This document shows positions 44,403 through 53,473 of a stretch of DNA of 64,000 nt, piece after piece. The position numbers were made by a program, and so were the translations under genes. Origin of the DNA: Phyllobacterium myrsinacearum (lineage in GTDB: Bacteria; Pseudomonadota; Alphaproteobacteria; Rhizobiales; Rhizobiaceae); the NCBI RefSeq assembly GCF_014138285.1, contig NZ_JACGXN010000007.1, positions 62,001-126,000 of the forward strand. The letters are read 5' to 3'. The first letter of the stretch is position 1; every line of letters begins with the position of its first letter. The notes below the pieces were generated by a model, which saw nothing but the letters and a program-made list of their open reading frames with translations, did not search any database and had not been told where the DNA came from.

Positions 44403-46448
44403 TTGCCATCACATGACGATCCGCTCCTGGAGCCCTATCAGCTTAAACATCTGCGATTGAAAAATCGCCTGATGTCGACCAGCCACGAACCGGCCTATTC
44501 GGAAGACGGGATGCCGAAAACCCGTTACCGGCTCTATCATGCGGAGAAGGCGAAAGGCGGCATCGCGCTGACGATGACGGCGGGCTCGGCGGTTGTCTCG
44601 CGCGAGTCGCCCCCGGCATTCGGCAATCTTCATGCCTACAAGGACGAGATCGTGCCCTGGCTGCGCGAACTTGCCGACGATTGTCATGAACACGGCGCCG
44701 CCGTGATGATCCAGCTGACGCATCTGGGCCGCCGCACCAGCTGGAACAAGGCGGACTGGCTGCCCGTGGTTTCCGCATCGCCTGTGCGCGAGCCCGCCCA
44801 TCGGGCGTTTCCGAAAGAGGCCGAAGACTGGGATATCGAGCGGATCATTGCCGATTATGCATCGGCGGCCCAGCGCATGCAGGCGGCAGGGCTCGACGGT
44901 ATCGAGTTCGAAGCCTATGGCCATCTGATGGATGGGTTCTGGTCGCCCGCCACCAACCGGCGCGACGATGAATATGGCGGCTCGCTCGACAATCGCCTGC
45001 GCTTCACATGGGCGGTGATTGACGCCGTGCGCCAGTCCGTCGGACCCGACTTTATCGTTGGTATCCGCATGGTGGCCGACGAGGACTGGGAACAGGGCCT
45101 GTCGCGGCAGGAAGGTGTGGAGATTGCCCGGCGCATTGCCGCCTCGGGCAAATTCGATTTTCTCAATATCATTCGCGGTCATATCGATACGGATGCGGCG
45201 CTCAACGAGGTCATTCCGATACAGGGCATGCGGTCGTCACCGCATCTCGATTTTGCCGGGGATGTCAGGCAGGAGACAAAATTCCCCGTCTTCCATGCGG
45301 CGCGCATCGCCGATGTGGCTACCGCTCGCCACGCCATTGCCGAGGGCAAGCTCGATATGGTGGGCATGACCCGCGCCCATATTGCCGATCCGCATATCGT
45401 ACGGAAAATCGAGGCGGGCGAGGAGCACCGCATTCGCCCCTGCGTCGGCGCGACCTATTGCCTTGATCGCATCTATGAGGGCGGTGAAGCACTGTGCATC
45501 CACAATGCGGCAACCGGTCGTGAGGGCACCATCCCGCACGCCATTGCCAAGGCTGCAAACAGCCGGAATGTCGTTGTTGTGGGAGCAGGGCCTGCCGGGC
45601 TTGAGGTTGCACGGGTCGCGGCGGAAGGCGGGCACAACGTTACCGTGCTGGAGGCTTCGGACCATGCAGGCGGGCAGGTGCGTCTTGCCGCGCAGAATCC
45701 GCGCCGCAAGGAGATGATCGGCATTGTCGACTGGCGCCTTGGGGAACTGGATCGGCTTGGCGTTTCCCTGCGCTACAACGTCTGGGCAGAATCCGGCGAT
45801 GTCCTCGGACTTTCCCCCGATGTGGTGGTGATCGCCACCGGCGGGTTGCCGCAAAATCCGCCATTGACGGCAGGCGATGAGTTGGTCACGTCGAGCTGGG
45901 ATATTCTGGCGGGTGCGGTCAAGCCGGGCGAGTCCGTCCTGCTCTATGACGACAATGGCGGCCATCAGGGCATGAGCGCAGCGGAGATGATCGCGCGCGC
46001 AGGGTCAAAGCTCGAAGTTGTCAGCCCCGAGCGGTTTTTCGCGCCCGAAATGGGTGGCATGAATCATGTGCCGTATATGCGGGCGTTTCAGCAGCACGGC
46101 GTGCGGGTAACCATCAATACACGGTTGATGAGTGTTCGCCGCAACGGCAACCAGCTTGTCGCGACACTGGGCTCTGATTTCGATCCTGACTATCGCGAGG
46201 AGCGGGTCGTGGATCAGGTGGTCGTGGAACACGGTACCTTGCCGATCGACGATCTCTACCGCGAGTTGAAACCCCTGTCGCGCAATGGCGGGGCGGTGGA
46301 TTATGACCGGCTGGTCAATGGCGGTGCCATTTTCCCGCAACGGTTGGCGGAGGGGCAGTTTGATCTGCTGCGGATCGGCGATGCGGTGCATGCCCGCAAT
46401 ATCCACGCCGCCATTTATGATGGTCTGCGTTATGCGATCCGGTTTTGA
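44403..46448 (+). CDS. FMN/FAD-dependent N-methyl demethylase (trimethylamine dehydrogenase / dienoyl-CoA reductase family)
   Basis: The 681-residue protein has an N-terminal old-yellow-enzyme TIM barrel (RLKNRLMSTSHEPAYSEDGM, HLGRRTSWNKADW, FEAYGHLMDGFWSP), a 4Fe-4S cysteine cluster (RPCVGATYCLDRIYEGGEALC), then FAD-binding VVVVGAGPAGLEVARVAAEG. This architecture is shared with trimethylamine dehydrogenase, DgcA (dimethylglycine) and N-methylproline demethylases of rhizobia. The loop residues and the nearby betaine-binding protein favour a methylated amino acid such as N-methylproline or dimethylglycine; this is inference. It starts at TTG, with no in-frame ATG available. Confidence 0.87.
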   Translation: MPSHDDPLLEPYQLKHLRLKNRLMSTSHEPAYSEDGMPKTRYRLYHAEKAKGGIALTMTAGSAVVSRESPPAFGNLHAYKDEIVPWLRELADDCHEHGAAVMIQLTHLGRRTSWNKADWLPVVSASPVREPAHRAFPKEAEDWDIERIIADYASAAQRMQAAGLDGIEFEAYGHLMDGFWSPATNRRDDEYGGSLDNRLRFTWAVIDAVRQSVGPDFIVGIRMVADEDWEQGLSRQEGVEIARRIAASGKFDFLNIIRGHIDTDAALNEVIPIQGMRSSPHLDFAGDVRQETKFPVFHAARIADVATARHAIAEGKLDMVGMTRAHIADPHIVRKIEAGEEHRIRPCVGATYCLDRIYEGGEALCIHNAATGREGTIPHAIAKAANSRNVVVVGAGPAGLEVARVAAEGGHNVTVLEASDHAGGQVRLAAQNPRRKEMIGIVDWRLGELDRLGVSLRYNVWAESGDVLGLSPDVVVIATGGLPQNPPLTAGDELVTSSWDILAGAVKPGESVLLYDDNGGHQGMSAAEMIARAGSKLEVVSPERFFAPEMGGMNHVPYMRAFQQHGVRVTINTRLMSVRRNGNQLVATLGSDFDPDYREERVVDQVVVEHGTLPIDDLYRELKPLSRNGGAVDYDRLVNGGAIFPQRLAEGQFDLLRIGDAVHARNIHAAIYDGLRYAIRF

Positions 46449-46493
46449 GGGGGTCTCTTAAAGCAGAGAGTTGCACCCGCCGGGTTCGTGGTT

Positions 46494-46628
46494 CGTGGTT
46501 CGACAAGCTCACCATGAGGGAGATTGGTGCTGCAAGGCTAATCGGAAACATTGCAGTGAGAGCAAGCTGCCAGAATATAGCTCCCTGCAATCCTCGCTCT
46601 CCCTCATGGTGAGCTTGTCGAACCACGC
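46494..46628. repeat. palindromic intergenic repeat, family A, copy 7
   Basis: Compact inverted arms flank a core GGTGCTGCAAGGCTAATCGG...AGCTCCCTGCAATCCTCGCT in the same orientation as copies 2 and 6. The outermost CGTGGTT is duplicated at the left end. Confidence 0.92.
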
Positions 46629-46717
46629 ATGATGTTCGTGCAGCACGATTAAAATCGACCACCCCAGAGGGTTTTGTGCCAATCGACAGAAAAGTAGTTC
46701 TGAATGGTATCGCTGAT

Positions 46718-46740
46718 ATCTCCCCCAATGAGGGGGAGAT
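46718..46740. repeat. mini fragment of family B repeat
   Basis: ATCTCCCCCAATGAGGGGGAGAT is a self-complementary piece equal to the inner hairpin of one family B arm (CTCCCCC...GGGGGAG). It could also help end transcription of the betaine-binding protein gene. Confidence 0.6.
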
Positions 46741-46763
46741 AGTCTGTGCCATCAATCAAAAGC

Positions 46764-47765
46764 TTATTTCAGCGAAGCCTTCACTTTCGTCGCCACGTCG
46801 GCGCTGACCCATTTGGTCCAGATGTCCTCGTGGTTCTTGAGGAAGTACTTTGCGCCATCTTCACCGGTCGCCTGATTGTCAGTCATCCAGGCGAGAAGCT
46901 CGTTGACCGTCTTGTTGGACCATGAGCGGGCCTTCAGATAGTCCATGATGGGCCCGGATTTTTCGCTGAACTTCTTGGTGACGACCGTATCCACTTCGGC
47001 GAGTTCCCAGGCGTTCTTTTTCGGATCCGCGCAATCGGCAACGGTGTTGCAGCGCTTCCATTCCGCTGCATCGAAAGGCACGCCGTGGTCGAGCTTGACC
47101 ATCTGGTACTTGCCGAGGAGAGCCGTCGGTTCCCAATAGTAACCAACCCAACCCTGCTTGCGTTCATAGGCTTTGGCGAGTGAACCATCGAGGCCAGCGG
47201 CAGAACCGGTATCAACCAGGGTAAAACCCTTCTTCTCCGCATCATAGGCCTTGAAGAACTGGGTCGTGGCAAGGGTGCCGCCCCAGCCGGGAGGGCCGTT
47301 GAAAACAGCACCCTTGGTGGAGTCTTCGGGCGCAGGGAACAGTTCCGGATGCTTCAACGCGTCGTCGATGGTCTTGATGTCAGGGTGCGCATCCGCCAGA
47401 TATTTCGGAATCCACCAGCCCTGAACGCCGCCGTCGGACAGGGATTTGCCGGTATAGACGAGCTTGCCATCCGCCACGGCCTTGTCGAGAATATCACGCA
47501 TGAAATCGATCCAGCCTTCGGGAGCGATGTCAGGCTGGCCTTTTTCGGTCATCGAGGTGAGTGTCGGGATCGTGTCGCCCTGCACGATATCGGCATTGCA
47601 GCCATAACCCTCGTTGAGAATGATCTTGTCAAGATTGGCGAGAACCTCCGCCGACTGCCAGTTCATGCTGGCAATAGTCACGTCGCCGCATTCGGCCGCC
47701 GATGCAGCACCGGCTGCACCCATCAGGGCAAAGGCCATGACGCTGCTCATCAGTAATGTCTTCAT
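46764..47765 (-). CDS. glycine betaine/proline betaine ABC transporter, periplasmic binding protein
   Basis: The 333-residue protein has a Sec signal peptide (MKTLLMSSVMAFALMGAAGA, cleavage ASA-AE). The mature OpuAC-type domain (TIASMNWQSAEVLANLDKII; GYGCNADIVQGDT; GWVGYYWEPTALLGKYQMVKL) keeps the Trp/Tyr residues that form the aromatic box for quaternary ammonium groups. AAGGGG precedes the ATG at 47765. No permease or ATPase of the ProV/ProW type is adjacent, so it must use components encoded elsewhere. It lies beside the demethylase at 44403. Confidence 0.9.
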   Translation of the reverse strand: MKTLLMSSVMAFALMGAAGAASAAECGDVTIASMNWQSAEVLANLDKIILNEGYGCNADIVQGDTIPTLTSMTEKGQPDIAPEGWIDFMRDILDKAVADGKLVYTGKSLSDGGVQGWWIPKYLADAHPDIKTIDDALKHPELFPAPEDSTKGAVFNGPPGWGGTLATTQFFKAYDAEKKGFTLVDTGSAAGLDGSLAKAYERKQGWVGYYWEPTALLGKYQMVKLDHGVPFDAAEWKRCNTVADCADPKKNAWELAEVDTVVTKKFSEKSGPIMDYLKARSWSNKTVNELLAWMTDNQATGEDGAKYFLKNHEDIWTKWVSADVATKVKASLK

Positions 47766-47958
47766 GTGAGAACCCCTTTTGTTGGTTTTATGATGCTTGT
47801 GGTGGAGATGGTCATCCGCAGATGCACCGGACGCAAGGACTGCACCCGGCCTGCACAAAGCCGATGGAAAAAAGGCTGGACCATGCCTGAAACGATAACC
47901 CTGCATGGGGTACCCGAGAAGCCGGAACGCGTCACATGCTTTGTTCTTAGCGACATGG

Positions 47959-49341
47959 CTAACTAACAACCTTGCCCGGGTTCATGATGTTGTTGGGATC
48001 GATTGTTCGCTTGATGGTCCGCATCAGCGCAAGCTTGACCGGATCGACCAATGCATGCAGTTCCGGCATTTTTTCAAGACCGATACCATGCTCGGCGGAG
48101 AAGGAACCACCCATCTGCCGGATATTGGCATAGACGACGGCTTTCACCGCATCTTTATCAGGATTGCCGTTCTCCCCCGCCACGCAGATATGCAGATTGC
48201 CGTCGCCCAGATGGCCGAAGGCAAAGCCCCTGACATCGGCGCCAAGCGACGCGACGCCTCCGTCGAATTGCCTGATATAGGCATCCAGATGCTGCAGCGG
48301 CACCGAGATATCGAACCAGTAGCCATTCGGATAGGCGCGGGTGATGACGTTGCTGTCCTCCCTGATGTTCCAGATATCGTTCCGTTCCTTGCCGCTCTGG
48401 GCAATGATGGCATCAAGAACCAGTTCGTTTTCGATGGCAGCGCCAAGCGCATTTTCCAACGCCGATTGCGCGCCTTGCTGGTCCAACCCTTCCGTTTCGA
48501 CAATGAGATAGATCGGTGCCTCTGTGAATGCGGCGAGCGATGCGGGGCCGAGGGCTTCGACGGCCACCCTGAAGTAGCGTTCGCCCATGATTTCGGTGCG
48601 CAGCAGACGCAGCGAGCGATCGTGTCGGAGTGCCTGGAACAGCGACACCGCCGCTATGGCGGACGGACAGGCAACAAGGGCTGTCGCGGTAAACGTATCG
48701 GCCGGCGTCAGTCTGATGACGGCACGGGTGACAATGCCAAGCGTGCCTTCCGCACCGATGAAAAGCTGCTTCAGGTCGTAGCCTTCGTTGCTCTTGGTTA
48801 CCTCGGCGAGATCGCTCATGATGGACCCGTCGGGCAGGACCACTTCGAGCCCGAGCACGCGCTGGCGCATGACCCCGAGCCGGAATGCCTCCATGCCGCC
48901 CGCATTGGTGGAAATCATGCCGCCGATGGTGGCGCTGCCGCGCGAGGGGATGTCGATACCGGTGGTCAGGTTCACCTTCGCAGCTTCTTCCTGCAGGGCT
49001 TGCAGGGTGACACCGCATTCGACGATGGCGGTTTCTGCCGCCGCTTCCACGGATTCGATCCGGTTGAGCGCGGCCAGCGAGAGAATGATCTCATCCTTGC
49101 GCGAGACAGCGCCACCGGCAAGGCCGGTGCGCCCGCCATGCGGGACAATGGCGATCCGGTTGTCATTGCAGAGTTTGACGATGGCGGATACCTGTTCAAC
49201 ATTCTTGGGGAGGACCATCAGCCCCGCATCGAGATTGTGCGGATCGGAGCCTGGATGAATGGCCCGCAGTGCCTCGCTCGTCTTGATCCCCGCTGGGCCG
49301 GTGATTGTTTCAAGCGCCGTTACAAGATGGTCTGCAATCAT
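47959..49341 (-). CDS. FAD-dependent D-2-hydroxyacid dehydrogenase (GlcD/D2HGDH family)
   Basis: The 460-residue flavoprotein has the FAD-binding FAD_binding_4 domain (GLMVLPKNVEQVSAIVKLCN, IVPHGGRTGLAGGAV, ATIGGMISTNAGG, GAEGTLGIVTRAVIRL) and the C-terminal oxidase domain with metal-site HLGDGNLHICV and SAEHGIGLEKM. The group includes D-lactate, D-2-hydroxyglutarate and glycolate dehydrogenases. Its start overlaps the stop of the upstream permease gene by 4 bases, so it belongs to the transporter operon and probably oxidises what is imported or a product of it. Confidence 0.9.
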   Translation of the reverse strand: MIADHLVTALETITGPAGIKTSEALRAIHPGSDPHNLDAGLMVLPKNVEQVSAIVKLCNDNRIAIVPHGGRTGLAGGAVSRKDEIILSLAALNRIESVEAAAETAIVECGVTLQALQEEAAKVNLTTGIDIPSRGSATIGGMISTNAGGMEAFRLGVMRQRVLGLEVVLPDGSIMSDLAEVTKSNEGYDLKQLFIGAEGTLGIVTRAVIRLTPADTFTATALVACPSAIAAVSLFQALRHDRSLRLLRTEIMGERYFRVAVEALGPASLAAFTEAPIYLIVETEGLDQQGAQSALENALGAAIENELVLDAIIAQSGKERNDIWNIREDSNVITRAYPNGYWFDISVPLQHLDAYIRQFDGGVASLGADVRGFAFGHLGDGNLHICVAGENGNPDKDAVKAVVYANIRQMGGSFSAEHGIGLEKMPELHALVDPVKLALMRTIKRTIDPNNIMNPGKVVS

Positions 49342-50150
49342 TTTGTCTCCGATGTCCCGCGCCGTTCGATAAAAATCCTCAGGGCGAGGATGACTGCGGT
49401 GACGATGATCAGAAGCACGGAAATGGCTGCGATGGCAGGATCAATATTGTCGCGCAGGCCCATCCACATCAGGCGCGGCAGGGTGATGGCGTTGACGCTA
49501 GTGATGAACAGGGTGACGCCGATTTCTTCCCATGACAGCACGAAGGACAGAAGCGCCGCCGTGGCGATGCCGAACTTGATGTTGGGAATGATGATGCGGA
49601 AGGCACGGGTGGTGAGATTGGCACCAAGGCCACGGGCGGCAAGATCGATGCGCCGGTCCACCTGAAACAGCGCGACAAGGATGAGAACTACGGCGAAGGG
49701 GGTGATCATCACAGCATGGGCCAGCGCCACGCCGATCCACGTGTCATAGCCGATATAGCTGTTGAAGGCGGAAAGCGTCGTCATGAGGAAATACAAGGTC
49801 ATGGCCGACACAACAGGCGGTACGATCAGCGGCAGCAGCACGAAGCCGATGAGCAGCGCTGAAAAGCGCGGCTGGAACATCCAGATGCCGAGGCCGAACA
49901 GGGTGGCCAGTACCGTTGCGATGGCGCTGGAAAGAATGCCGATGCGCAGGCTGAGCAGCACGCTCTGGCCCCATGCCGGATTGTCGATGAGAGCCTGATA
50001 ATGCCGCAGCGACAGGGTGCCTGTCGGCATGGACAGAAACCGCTGCGGCGTGAAGGAGACGGGCACAACGGCCAAAAGCGGCATCAGCAGGAACAGCGCC
50101 ACGGCGGTGGCAATGATCAGAAGGACAGGGCCGGGGCGGGATGATTGCAT
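49338..50150 (-). CDS. polyamine/opine-type ABC transporter permease (PotC-like)
   Basis: The 270-residue inner-membrane protein has six membrane segments and the EAA loop DLAARGLGANLTTRAFRIIIPNIKFG of binding-protein-dependent permeases. It fits the second permease of the PotABCD/AfuBC group. Three bases separate it from the upstream permease stop, and it overlaps the FAD dehydrogenase gene by 4 bases, so the operon is tightly coupled. Confidence 0.92.
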   Translation of the reverse strand: MQSSRPGPVLLIIATAVALFLLMPLLAVVPVSFTPQRFLSMPTGTLSLRHYQALIDNPAWGQSVLLSLRIGILSSAIATVLATLFGLGIWMFQPRFSALLIGFVLLPLIVPPVVSAMTLYFLMTTLSAFNSYIGYDTWIGVALAHAVMITPFAVVLILVALFQVDRRIDLAARGLGANLTTRAFRIIIPNIKFGIATAALLSFVLSWEEIGVTLFITSVNAITLPRLMWMGLRDNIDPAIAAISVLLIIVTAVILALRIFIERRGTSETK

Positions 50151-50153
50151 GGC

Positions 50154-50984
50154 TCAGCCCACCAGATGCGCAGGTTTGATGAAGCGCCGCATGAGTGCGA
50201 GCAGGATGCCGATGAACAGCACCAGCACCACGCTGATCGCCGCACCCAGCCCCCAGTCCGGGCTCTGGAATATGCGGAGATACACCAGTTCCGCCACCAT
50301 GACGCTGCGGCCGCCGCCGAGAATGGCCGGGGTGACGAAGAAACCGAGGGCGAAGACGAAGACGATCAAAGCGGCACCAATCAGGCCGCCATAGGTCAGC
50401 GGCACGAAGACACTCCAGAAGATGCGGCTGCGCGATGCGCCCATGCCGCGCGCCGCCAGAAGCACGCGCTCGTCGATGGCGCGCATGGCTGAAGCAATGG
50501 GAAAGACGGCGAAGGGAATGAGAAAATGCGTCATGCCGACGATGACGCCGAACTCGTTGCGGGCAAGCGCCAGCGGTTCGCTGATGATACCGGCCGCCTG
50601 CAGCCAGGTGTTGATAAGACCACGATTGGAAAGAAGCGCCAACCAGCCGAAGGCGCGCGTCAGCACGGAAATCCAGAAGGGCACGAGAATGCAGAATTCC
50701 GCCAGCATGCGCTGGGTCGATGTTCCACGCACCCAGACATAGGCGATGGCATAGGCCATAACAAGCACGGCGGCCGTCACGATAAGGCAGATGCGCAGGG
50801 TGCGGATGAAGACGGATTGGACAAGCGGATCGGTGAGCACGGCGCGATATTGCCCAAGACCCGGTTCGGGCATTGTGACGCTCCATCTGACGACGCCGAG
50901 AAATGGCACCACATAGGCAAGCCCGAGAAACAGCAGCAGCGGCGCAAGCAGCAGGATTGTTCGTGATGTCGCCGATTTTCCCAT
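50154..50984 (-). CDS. polyamine/opine-type ABC transporter permease (PotB-like)
   Basis: The 276-residue permease has six membrane segments and the EAA loop LAARGMGASRSRIFWSVFVPLTYGG. It is the first permease of the PotABCD-like importer. A 70-base gap with a small hairpin fragment (51019-51045) separates it from the binding-protein gene, a typical place for differential expression. Confidence 0.92.
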   Translation of the reverse strand: MGKSATSRTILLLAPLLLFLGLAYVVPFLGVVRWSVTMPEPGLGQYRAVLTDPLVQSVFIRTLRICLIVTAAVLVMAYAIAYVWVRGTSTQRMLAEFCILVPFWISVLTRAFGWLALLSNRGLINTWLQAAGIISEPLALARNEFGVIVGMTHFLIPFAVFPIASAMRAIDERVLLAARGMGASRSRIFWSVFVPLTYGGLIGAALIVFVFALGFFVTPAILGGGRSVMVAELVYLRIFQSPDWGLGAAISVVLVLFIGILLALMRRFIKPAHLVG

Positions 50985-51018
50985 TCAAAATCCCTGTTGC
51001 ATGTCAAAATCCGGCCGG

Positions 51019-51045
51019 TGATCTCCCCCGCAAGGGAAAGATCAC
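51019..51045. repeat. mini fragment of family B repeat
   Basis: TGATCTCCCCCGCAAGGGAAAGATCA resembles the inner arm hairpin of family B. It sits between the binding-protein and permease genes, where a stem could stabilise the upstream mRNA. Confidence 0.55.
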
Positions 51046-51055
51046 CAAGCCATGC

Positions 51056-52171
51056 TCAAGCCGAGATAACTTTCGTGTACTCATCGAAAGCCGCAGCATA
51101 ATGCTCCGCATACCATTCCATGTTCAGCGGGATCTGCTTGGTCATATTGGCCGGATCGACGCAGTTGACGCGCTTTTTGTCCGCCGGAATGAGCGCATCG
51201 GTGGCCGGATTGGCCGGACCCTGTCCAAGCAGCTCGAACATCTGCAGCTGGCGTTCCGGCGTCTGTGCGCTGGCGATGAACTTCATCGCATTGTCCTTGC
51301 CGCCGGGATTGTTCTTCATCACCGATAATGCGCCGGGCGAAATCAGACCCTGATCCCAGACGAACTTGATATTGCCGCCGGAATCCTGTTCGAGCAGCTG
51401 CGCCCGGGTCGACCAGATCAGTGCCATGGAGGCTTCACCATCCATGAGCACGGACTGGCTTTCCGCGCCGCCGCCCCAGTAAGCCACGACGTTTTCCTTG
51501 AAGGCTGCGATCTTGTCATGGGCGCGCTTCAGGTCGAGTGGGTAGAGTTTTTCCGGCGCCACGCCATCGGCCATCAACGCCGCTTCCCACATGGCCGAGC
51601 CCCATTTGTACAGCGAGCGCTTGCCGGGGAATTTTTTCACATCGAAGAAGTCGGCCATGCCTGTCGGGGCCTGATCGCCGAACTTCGAGGAATCATAGGC
51701 GATGATGTAGGAGAAGAAATAGGTCGATGCCGCATGATCCCAGCCGAACCCGGGGCGCATCTTGTTCCTGTCGACAATGGCATAGTCGATGGGTTCCAGC
51801 ATGCCCTGCTTGCCCAGGGTAATGCCGGAGAAGGGATCAATGTCCATCAGATCCCAGCTCGGCTTGCCGCTCTTGAACTGGGCGGTGATGGCGCCTTCTG
51901 TGGGACCCGAGCCATCAAGCTTGATGGCAATGCCGCTCTCCTTGGCGAAGGGCTGGCCATAGGCCTTGTCATAGGCGGTCATGGCATCGCCGCCCCAGTT
52001 GACCAGCACCAGATCCTTCGATTGCGCCAATGCCCGGTTAGAGCGCATGAGGGCAGGCGCGCCAGCCAGCAGCATCGCTGCCATCTGGGTGAAACGCCGC
52101 CGGCTGATCTCGCCGCGTTCCACCTTTTCAGCCAGTCGTTCCAGACAGTCCTTTTGAAATGCGTGATCCAT
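51056..52171 (-). CDS. polyamine/opine-type ABC transporter, Tat-exported binding protein
   Basis: The 371-residue protein begins with a twin-arginine signal (EISRRRFTQMAAMLLAGAPA, cleavage near NRALAQ). The mature domain is of the PotD/PotF SBP_bac_2-like type: LVLVNWGGDAMTAYDKAYGQ, GISPGALSVMKNNPGG-like, and PANPATDALIPADKKR. Tat export suggests folding before transport. Polyamine-family binding proteins of rhizobia take up putrescine, opines, GABA or other cationic compounds; specificity cannot be read here. Confidence 0.9.
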   Translation of the reverse strand: MDHAFQKDCLERLAEKVERGEISRRRFTQMAAMLLAGAPALMRSNRALAQSKDLVLVNWGGDAMTAYDKAYGQPFAKESGIAIKLDGSGPTEGAITAQFKSGKPSWDLMDIDPFSGITLGKQGMLEPIDYAIVDRNKMRPGFGWDHAASTYFFSYIIAYDSSKFGDQAPTGMADFFDVKKFPGKRSLYKWGSAMWEAALMADGVAPEKLYPLDLKRAHDKIAAFKENVVAYWGGGAESQSVLMDGEASMALIWSTRAQLLEQDSGGNIKFVWDQGLISPGALSVMKNNPGGKDNAMKFIASAQTPERQLQMFELLGQGPANPATDALIPADKKRVNCVDPANMTKQIPLNMEWYAEHYAAAFDEYTKVISA

Positions 52172-52228
52172 TGTGTTCCCCTTGGATTGTTATTGTCACA
52201 TTCCGTATCGTTGGCCATATACCGGCCG

Positions 52229-53347
52229 TTATGCGCGGGTCTCATTCTGATGCGGCAGCAAAAATCCCTGTTCTGTCGGCCATGACACCCAGACATCGGA
52301 GCGATGCGCAAACGGGGCTGTCGCAGCCGTGGGCATCGACACGGCGATGGATGTGCCGCTGCGCGTTTTCAGATGATATTTGGTGACCGCCCCGAGATAG
52401 GTCGCATCCTCGATCCAGCAGGCAATGGCATTATGCCCGGCGTTTTGCGGGATGGCCGCGATGGTCATATGCTCGGGGCGCACCGCAGCAACGGCCTTCG
52501 GACCGATCTGCGGTCGTGTCTGGCTGAGGACAATGGTTCTGTCCTCGAACTGTCCGGCGGCCTTGTCACCGTCGAGCCGCAGGGCATCGAGCGGCAAAAG
52601 ATTGATCTCGCCGAGAAACTCCGCAACGAAGCGGTTTTCCGGCCGCTCATAGACGTCCTGCGGGCGTCCAACCTGCAAAAGCTCGCCATGGTTGAAAATC
52701 GCCACGCGCGATGACAAGGCGAGTGCTTCCGACTGGTCATGTGTGACGAATACGAAAGTCGTGCCGGTTTCCTGATGCAGGCGTTTGACCTCCTCCTGCA
52801 TCATCTCGCGCAAATTCTTGTCCAGCGCAGAGAAGGGTTCATCCAGCAGGAGCACCGAGGGTTCGAAAGCCAGAGCCCGGGCGAGGGCAACACGCTGCTG
52901 CTGGCCGCCGGAGAGTTTCGTCGGCAGTTTTTTCTCGTGCCCGGTGAGACCAACCCGTTCGACCATTTCGCCAACCCGGCGCTTGATGTCGGCGGACGAG
53001 CGGCCCCGCACCTTCAGCGGGAAGGCGATGTTCTGTTCAACTGTCAGGTGCGGAAACAGGGCATAGCCCTGAAACACCATGCCATAGGAGCGGTCTTCGG
53101 CGGGAACGTCGGTGATATCTTTGCCATCCATCATCAGGCGGCCTTCGCTCGGCGCAGTGAACCCCGCAAGGATCATCAGAAAGGTCGTCTTGCCCGAACC
53201 GGAGGGGCCGAGAAGGGTCAGAAACTCGCCGCGCCCGATGTCGAGCGACAAATCCTTCAGCGCACGGAATGCACCGAATGTCTTGCCGATGGAAACAGCC
53301 TTGATCTCGGCGGCTTTCGCGTCGCCCAGTTGCATGCGCTGAGGCAT
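52229..53347 (-). CDS. polyamine/opine-type ABC transporter ATP-binding protein (PotA-like)
   Basis: The 372-residue ATPase has Walker A GPSGSGKTTFLMI, Q-loop FQGYALFPHLTV, signature [16 protein letters not shown], Walker B VLLLDEPFSALD and the TOBE domain (about 285-365), which defines the CUT/PotA type. AAAGAGG precedes the chosen ATG at 53347. It is the first gene of the five-gene importer/FAD dehydrogenase operon (53347 down to 47959). Confidence 0.93.
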   Translation of the reverse strand: MPQRMQLGDAKAAEIKAVSIGKTFGAFRALKDLSLDIGRGEFLTLLGPSGSGKTTFLMILAGFTAPSEGRLMMDGKDITDVPAEDRSYGMVFQGYALFPHLTVEQNIAFPLKVRGRSSADIKRRVGEMVERVGLTGHEKKLPTKLSGGQQQRVALARALAFEPSVLLLDEPFSALDKNLREMMQEEVKRLHQETGTTFVFVTHDQSEALALSSRVAIFNHGELLQVGRPQDVYERPENRFVAEFLGEINLLPLDALRLDGDKAAGQFEDRTIVLSQTRPQIGPKAVAAVRPEHMTIAAIPQNAGHNAIACWIEDATYLGAVTKYHLKTRSGTSIAVSMPTAATAPFAHRSDVWVSWPTEQGFLLPHQNETRA

Positions 53348-53473
53348 TGATTGACCTCTTTCCCCTGCTTTTTCGGAAAGCCTAGGCACAATCTCCGGTG
53401 ACGACAATTGAAATATATTACCGCGACACGTGAATGAAATTCACGCCAGCATGAGCAAATATGAATTCGCTGG

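Noticed and set aside
47905..49665. 586-aa plus-strand ORF antisense to the FAD dehydrogenase
   Set aside because: It is an antisense shadow; the minus-strand dehydrogenase has complete FAD motifs.
49744..50988. 414-aa minus-strand ORF overlapping both importer permeases
   Set aside because: It is an alternative frame of two well-conserved permease genes, with a Pro/His/Arg-rich composition typical of shadow ORFs in G+C-rich DNA.
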